The notes under the pieces were generated by a model. It worked only from the letters and a program-made list of their open reading frames with translations. It did no database searches and was not told where the DNA came from. A stretch of 64,000 bases of DNA. It comes from Desmodus rotundus (taxonomy: Eukaryota; Chordata; Mammalia; Chiroptera; Phyllostomidae). Positions 57,803-64,000 of the stretch are shown in pieces. The number at the start of each line of letters is the position of its first letter. Positions within the stretch are counted from its first letter, which is position 1. Position numbers and translations under genes: made by a program. The stretch spans positions 51,361,459 through 51,425,458 of the forward strand of contig NC_071392.1 in the NCBI RefSeq assembly GCF_022682495.2, written 5' to 3'.

Positions 57803-60659
57803 TTTTAAATTGTTGTTCAATTACAGCTGTCTGCATTTTCTCCCCACCCCTCCACTCCACCCCAGCCAAACCCATCTCCCTCCCCCACCTCTACTCTCCC
57901 CCTTGGTTTTGTCCATGTGTCCTTTACAGTAGTTCCTGAAAACCCCTCTCCCCACCGTACCCTCCCCACTCCCCTATGGCTATTGTTAGATTGTTCTTAA
58001 CTTCAGTGTCTCTGGTTATATTTTGTTTGCTTTTTTCCTCTGTTAATTATGTTCCAGTTAAAGGTGAGATCATATGGTATTTGTCCCATATATGCTGTTG
58101 TAGAGTGTATAAGCTCCTTCTTTCTCACTGCTGCATAGAATTCCATCGTGTATATGTTCCATAGTTTCTTGATCCACTCATTTGCTGATGGGCACTTAGG
58201 TTGCTTCCAGTACTTAGCTATTGTAAATTGTGCTGCTATGAACATTGGAGTGCATAGGTTCTTCTGGATTGGTGTTCCAGGGTTCTTAGGGTATAATCCC
58301 AGCAGTGGAATTGTTGGGTCAAAGGGCAGTTCCATTTTTAGTTTTCTGAGCAAATTCCATGATATTTTCCACAGTGGCCACACCAATCTGCATTCCCACC
58401 AACAATGTACTAGGGTTCCCTTTTCTCCGCATCCTCTCCAACATTTGTTTGTGGATTTGTTTATGTTGGCCACTCTGACTGGTGTGAGATGGTACCTCAT
58501 TGTGGTTTTAATTTGCATCTCTCTGATGGCTAGTGATGCTGAGAATCTTTTCACCTGTGTCTCGGCCCCCTGTACGTCTTCCTTGGAGAAGTGTCAGTTC
58601 AAGTCCTTTGCCCATTTTTTAATTGGGTTGTTTGTCTTCCTGGAGTGCTGTTGTGTGAATTCTTTATATATTTTAGAGATCAGGCCCTTGTCCGAGGTAT
58701 CATTAGCAAATATGTTTTCCCATACTGTTGGTTCTTTTTGTATTTTAATGCTGTTTTCTTTAGCCATTAAGAAGGTTTTTATTTGATGAGGTCCCATTTG
58801 TTTATTCTTTCCTTTATGTCCCTTGCTTTAGGGGACATATCTGTGAGGATGTTGCTGCATGGAATGTCTGAGATTTTCCTATTAATGTTTTCCCCTAGGA
58901 CTTTTATGCTGTTACGACTTATATTTAAGTCTTTTATCCACCTTGAATTTATTTTTTTGTATGGTGTAAGTTGATGATCGAATTTCATTTTTTGCACGTA
59001 GCTGTCCAGATCTCCCAACACCATTTGTTGAAGAGGCTGTTTTTGCTCCATTTTATGCTCCTGCCTCCTTTGTCAAATATTAATTGACCTTAAAGACTTG
59101 GGTTTATTTCTGGGGTCTCTGTTCTGTTCCTTTGGTCTATGTGCCTGTTTTTATGCCAGTACCAGGCTGTTTTGATTACAGTGGCCTTGTAATACAGTTT
59201 GATATCAGGTATGGTGATCCCTCCTGCTTTGTTCTTCTTTCTCAAAATTGCTGCAGCTATTCGGGGTCGTTTATGGTTCCATATAAATTTCTGAAATTTT
59301 GTCCTATATCTGTGAAATATATCATGGGTACTTTAATGGGGATTGCATTGAATCTAAAAAATTGCTTTGGGTAGTATGGCCATTTTGATGATGTTAATTC
59401 CTCCAATCCATGAGCATGGTACATGCTTCCATTTGTTTGTGTCTTCCTTAATTTCTTTCTTCAGTGTTGTGTAGTTTTCTGAGTACAGGTCTTTTATCTC
59501 CTTGGTTAGGTGTATTCCTAGGTACTTTATTTATGTTCTTGCTATATCAAATGGGATTTTTTCCTGATTTCTGTTCCTGATGTTTCATTGTTGGTGTACA
59601 AGAATGCCTTTCATTTCTGAGTATTGACTTTCTCTCCGGTTGTTTTGCCAAATACATTTATTAGGTCAAGTAGTTTTTTGGTGGAGTCTACAGGATTTTC
59701 CATGTACACTATCTTGTCATCTGCGAACAATGACAGTTTCATTTCCTCCTTTCCAATTTGGATGCCTTTTATTTCTCTTTCTTGTCTGATTGCTGTGGCT
59801 AGGACTTCCAATACTATGTTGAATATGATTGGTGATAGAGGGCATCCTTGTCTTGTTCCTCATCTTAGTGGGAAATCTCTAAGTTTTTACCCATTGAGTA
59901 TGATGTTGGCTGTAGTTCTATCATATATGGCCTTTGTTATGTTGACGAATGCTCCCTCTATTCCCACATTCTTGAGGGTTTTTATCAAAAATGGGTGCTG
60001 TACCTTATCAAATGCTTTTTCTGCATCTATTGATATGATCATGTATTTTTTCTCTTTGCTTTTTTTTAATGTGGTGTATTATGTTTATTGACTTGTGAAT
60101 ATTGTACCATCCTTGCATCCCTGAGATGAATCCCACTTGATCATGTTGTATGAACTTTTTAATGCATTGCTGGATGCAGGTTGCAAATATTATGTTGAAG
60201 ATTTTAGCATCTATGTTGATCAGCGATATTGGCCTGAAGTTTTCTGTCTTTGTTATATCTTTATCTGGTTTGGGGATTAGGATGATGTAGGCTTCATAAA
60301 ACCAGTTTGGGAGTCTTCCATCTTCTTGAATTTTTTGAAATAATCTGTGGAGTTGGGGGTTAGCTCTCCCTTAAATGCTCTGTAGAATTCTCCTGTGAAA
60401 CCATCTGGTCTAGGGATTGCGTGTGTCAGGGCTTTTTGATTACTGCTTCAATTTCATCAGGTGTTATTGGTCTGTTCAGGCTTTCTGCTTCTTCTTCATT
60501 GAGTTTTGGAGGGTTATATTTTTCTAGAAGTTTGTCCATTTCATCTAGGTTTTCAAATTTCTTGGTGTGCAGTTCTTCCTAGTACTTTCTTACAATCCTT
60601 TGTATTTTGATGGTATCAATTATAGTCTCTCCTCTTTCATTACTGATCGTATTTATTTG

Positions 60660-60662
<3 letters not shown>

Positions 60663-60698
<36 letters not shown>

Positions 60699-60712
60699 TT
60701 TTTTTTTTTTTT
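60663..60712. repeat. (CT)n-(T)n microsatellite inside L1 ORF2
   Basis: About 13 CT units followed by about 22 T. On the coding strand this is A-run then GA-run, translating as poly-Lys followed by alternating Glu-Arg in the frame at 60761-60579, where other L1s have a short KKKRER-type codon run. Confidence 0.93.
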
Positions 60713-61071
60713 GATGAGCCTGCTGAAGGGCTTGTGGATTTCGTTTATCTTTTCTTTTCAAAGTACCAGCCCTGGATTCATTGATCCTTAGAATTGTGCT
60801 TTTAGTCTCTATGTCATTTAATTCTGCTCTGATCTTGGTTATTTCCTTCCCTGTACTTGCTCTGGGTTGTCTTTGTTGTTTTTCCTCTAGTTATTATAGT
60901 TGTAGGGTTAGGCTGTTTATTTGAAATGTTTCTATTCTTTTTAGGTAGGCCTGTATGGCTATGAACTTCCCTCTCAGGACTGCCTTTGCTGTGTCCCATA
61001 GGTTTTGAATTGTTGTGAGTTCATTTTCGTTTGTTTCCAGAAACTTTTTGATTTCTTCCCTAATCGCATTC

Positions 61072-61538
61072 TTTTTTTTCATTTTTATTGTTATTCCATT
61101 ACAGTTGTATGCCTTTTCTCCCCATCCCTCCACCCCATCCCAGCTGAACCCACCTCCCTCCCCCACCTCCACCATCCCCCCCGATTTTGTCCATGTGTCC
61201 TTTATAATAGTTCCTGCAATCCCCTCTTCCCACTGTCCCCACCCCACTCCCCCCTGGCCACTGCTAGACTGTTCCCAACCTCAATGTCTCTGGTAGTATT
61301 TTGTTTGCTTTTTTCTTCTATTGATTATGTTCCAGTTAAGGGTGAGATCATATGGTAAGTACTGGAAGCAATCTAAGTGCCCATCAGCAAACGAGTGGAT
61401 CCAAAAACTATGGTATATTTACACAATGGAATTCTACTCAGCAGAGAGAAAGAAGGAGCTTATACCCTTTGCAACAGCATGGATGGAACTGGAGAGCATT
61501 ATGTTAAGTGAAATAAGCCAGGCGGTGAGGGAAAAATA
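61072..61538 (-). mobile_element. Nested L1 with 5' inversion (twin priming)
   Basis: A 467-bp insertion in the ORF2 of the larger L1. Target duplication cctaatcgcattc (61059-61071) and cctaatctcattc (61539-61551), 12 of 13. 61072-about 61355 is minus-strand 3' UTR and ORF2 end with tail 'ctttttttt'; about 61356-61538 is plus-strand ORF2 ([14 protein letters not shown] to SQAVREKY). The two halves meet at neighbouring ORF2 codons. Confidence 0.92.
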
Positions 61539-62366
61539 CCTAATCTCATTCTTGACCCATTCATTGTTTAATAGCACGCTTTTCAGTCTCCACGTTTTTG
61601 AGTGTTTGGGGTTTTTTTCCTTGAGATTTGTTTCTAGTTTCAGTCCCTTGTGGTCAGAGAAAATGCTTGATATGATTTCAATTTTCTTGAACTTGTTGAG
61701 GCTTGTTTTGTGTCCTGTCATGTGGTCTATCCTTGAAAATGTTCCATGTACATTTGAAAAGAATGTGTATCTTGCTTCTTTGGGATGAAAGGCTCTATAT
61801 ATATCAGTTAAGTCCATTTCATTTAGGGCGCTGTTCAATGCCACAATATCTTTGTTGATATTTTGTTTGGAAGATCTTTCCATCTTTTACAGTGGGGTAT
61901 TAAAATCCCCTACTATAATTGTGTTGCTGTCAATATCTTTCTTGAAGTCCTCCAAGATTTTCTTAATGTATTTGGGTGCATATATATGTACAATGTTTAT
62001 GTCTTCTTGGTGGATTCTTCCTTTGGGTATTATGAAGTGACCTTCTGGGTCTCTTTTTATGGCCCTTTTTTTTGAAGTCTATTTTGTCTGATACGAGTAT
62101 TGCTACCTGTGCATTTTTTTCCTGTCCGTTTGCTTGGCAAATTTGTTTCCAGCCCTTCACTTTCAGTCTGTGTATGTCTTTTGTCCTGAGGTGGGTCTCT
62201 TGTAGGCAGCATATGTGTATGTCATGCTTTCTTATCCATTCAGCTATTCTATGTCTTTTGATTGGAACATTTAATCCTTTTACATTTAAGGTTATTATTG
62301 ATAGGTAATTATTCATTGCCAATTTTTTGTACCTGTGTTCTTCTCTCTCTGTTTTCCTTCCTTTCC

Positions 62367-63288
62367 TCACAGCAGTCCATCTAGCATCTCTTGCAGAGCT
62401 GGTTTGGTGGAGGTATATATTTTTAGACTTGTTTTGTCTGGGAAACTCCTTATTTGGCCTTCTATCTTGATTGAGAGCCGTTCTGGGTAAAGTAGTCTTG
62501 GTTGCAGGCCTCTGGTTCTCGTTACTTGGAATATTTTTTGCCATTCTCTACTGGCTTGGAGCATTTCCATTGAGAAGTCAGTTGCTAGCCTTATTGGGGC
62601 TCCCTTGTATGTTACTTCTTGTTTCTCCCTTGCTGCCTTTAAGATTCTTTCTTTGTCTTGGAATATTGCCATTTTAATTATGATGTGTCTTGCAGTGGAC
62701 CATTGGGTTCCTCTTGCTTGGGACTCTCTGTGTTTGCTGGATTTGTATGACTTTTTCTCTCATCAAATTAGGGAAATTTTCCATCATTAGTTTTTCAAAC
62801 AGGTTTTGTATCCCTTGCTCTTCCTCTTCTCCTTCTGGTATCCCTATTATACGGATATTGTTATGTTTCATGTTGTCCTGCATTTCCCTTAACCCCTCTT
62901 CATTCTTTCTGAGCCTCTTTTCTTTTTCTAGCTCATTCTGGGTGTTTTTTTCTACCTTGTCCTCCAGTTTACTGATCCGATCCTCTGCTTCATCGAGCCT
63001 GCTTTTGATTCCTTCTACTGTGTTCTTCAGTTCAGAAATTGTATTCTTCATTTCCTCTTGGCCCTTGTTGATAGTTTCTATTTCCTTTTTCATGTTGATA
63101 TAATTTGCAGTGAGTTCATTGTAGTTTCCCTGTCGTTTTTGGTAATTCTGTGTGAGTTCATTAAGCTTCCTTATAACCAATGCTTTGAACTCAATATCTG
63201 ATAGTTGACTTGCCTCTTTTTCATTTAGCATTGTTTCTGAGACTTCCCCCTTTCCTTTCATTTGGGGATTGTTTCTTTGTCTTCCCAT
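62367..63288 (-). pseudogene. L1 ORF1, one frameshift
   Basis: Starts MGRQRNNPQMKGKGEV. A long coiled coil follows (ELKNTVEGIKSRLDEAEDRI, then SKLEDKVEKNTQNELEKEKR), then the RRM-like part (NIRIIGIPEGEEEEQGIQNL). A frameshift near 62690-62705 moves reading into the frame that continues TARHIIIKMAIFQDKERILK, with AAREKQEVTYKGAPIRL, and ends LQEMLDGLL. Total about 305 residues, normal for L1 ORF1p. ORF1p binds L1 RNA as a trimer. The single shift is enough to inactivate this copy. Confidence 0.93.
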
Positions 63289-64000
63289 TGTTTGTGAGAC
63301 TCTTCCTGTTAGCCTCTTCTTCTTAAGTTGCTCTGATCTGACCCCCTGGGTTTATGATGTAAACTTCTGTGACAGAATACCTGTGAGATTTTGTGTACAG
63401 TCTCCTTGATCTCCCGATCTTACTGATCTTGGGCTGTGGTTATGTTGGCTCCGTGTATGTCTTTGGTTTTAGGTTCTTGTTGGGTCTTTCTTTGGTGGGT
63501 CTTTCCCACCATCTGGTTATCTGAGGGTCAGTCTGTCCCCCACCTCTTGTTTTCTGTTGTGCAGGTGTGGGCAGGTTGTGTTGGAGCTGGTTCTTTCATG
63601 TGTACAAGGTTTTGAGGCTTTTCTCTTGCTCTTGTTCAGTTGTTTGTTCTTAATAATATCTTCAGTATTTAGTTGTATTTCCATACGTCCTGAGTTGAGT
63701 TAGTGTGACTTCCACTCCCTCCTTCACCTTCTTCTGTTCTTAGCTGTTGGTGTTTCCTTTGGTGGTGGGTTTCCTCTTTTAGGAGGTATCCTGGTGTTCA
63801 TGGCTTCTACTTACTCTTTTTTATGGTAGGTTGTAGGGGGAAGGCAAAATGGTTTAAGAGAGCAGGAGTGTATTATATGATATTTAAAGTACCAGCCCTT
63901 AGAGAAGAGATAGAAGATCCTTTGGAGATATATAGTGTTAACCATGGTAATTCACACACCTAGCACTTTTTAGAAAGGGTGGAAAGAAGATAAGACTCTT

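Larger units (their letters stand above)
58003..62316 (-). pseudogene. L1 ORF2 (endonuclease-reverse transcriptase), disrupted
   Basis: Starts MNNYLSIITLNVKGLNVPIK at 62316, 51 nt after ORF1. Endonuclease residues are visible: Asn in LNVKGLN and Glu in CLQETHL. The frame is lost after about 90 codons. The reverse-transcriptase motif FADD is at 59727-59716 ([12 protein letters not shown]). The C-terminal part is a 183-codon open stretch at 58554-58003 ending TKYNQRH. Internal stops, a nested L1 insertion at 61072-61538 and a microsatellite at 60663-60712 make it non-functional. The 212-codon plus-strand frame at 58148-58786 is an antisense shadow. Confidence 0.93.
57803..64000 (-). mobile_element. 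Near full-length L1, 5' end beyond or near window end
   Basis: In its own direction: 5' UTR (from at least about 63850, possibly past 64000) to 63289, ORF1 63288-62367, ORF2 62316-58003, a 200-nt 3' UTR with the C/T-rich tract on the plus strand, and an A tail at 57801-57808. Less decayed than the L1s at 26550 and 52930, so younger. Interrupted by a nested L1 (61072-61538) and by an expanded microsatellite (60663-60712). The second target duplication would be past the window end. Confidence 0.93.

Noticed and set aside
58148..58786. 212-codon open frame on the plus strand
   Set aside because: It lies antisense to L1 ORF2, whose C-terminal coding is clear on the minus strand; an antisense shadow.

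Overview
The window is AT-rich mammalian nuclear DNA and almost certainly from a bat. It carries several tRNA-derived SINEs of the bat VES type (for example 5984-6198, 18932-19141, 23744-23925, 32141-32350, 33288-33480, 43498-43711), bat-style L1 3' ends with a C/T-rich tract, and the usual mammalian fossils (MIR, L2, MLT1, Tigger, hAT). The species cannot be read from the sequence. I found no cellular protein-coding exon, no RNA gene, no CpG island and no CRISPR array. It looks intergenic or intronic, and nearly everything that can be named is a transposable element.

Layout. 1-7342: old repeats (MIR, L2, an MLT1 LTR, an unnamed ancient family), a mariner-like MITE, a 5'-truncated L1 that appears to carry a 3' transduction (1235-1551), and a VES SINE. 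7343-9315: a complete ORF1-only LINE (half-L1, HAL1-type) on the minus strand with an exact 15-bp target duplication and an open ORF1. 10565-11343: the 5' part of a relative. 11344-25990: mostly single-copy-looking DNA with MIRs, hAT elements, microsatellites and a long ancient repeat. 25995-34853: a Tigger DNA transposon split by a 6.6-kb old L1, a VES SINE and an inverted L1; the old L1 is itself split by a solo LTR, a SINE and a 134-bp inverted copy of DNA from 21950-22083. 34854-54640: mostly unassigned DNA with scattered MIR, L2, Tigger and L1 fossils. 54644-56530: a second HAL1-type element with decayed ORF1. 57803-64000: a near full-length, fairly young minus-strand L1 with broken ORF1 and ORF2, interrupted at 61072-61538 by a second L1 that was inverted during insertion.

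How the parts relate. L1 supplies reverse transcriptase; VES SINEs and the ORF1-only elements have none and presumably used L1's in trans. The HAL1-type elements share L1's poly-purine 3' end but have no ORF2, and their ORF1 protein has a shortened, rearranged coiled-coil segment compared with the L1 ORF1 in the same window. That family and the 98.5%-identical inverted duplication (21950-22083 / 29524-29657) are the two items most worth following up.
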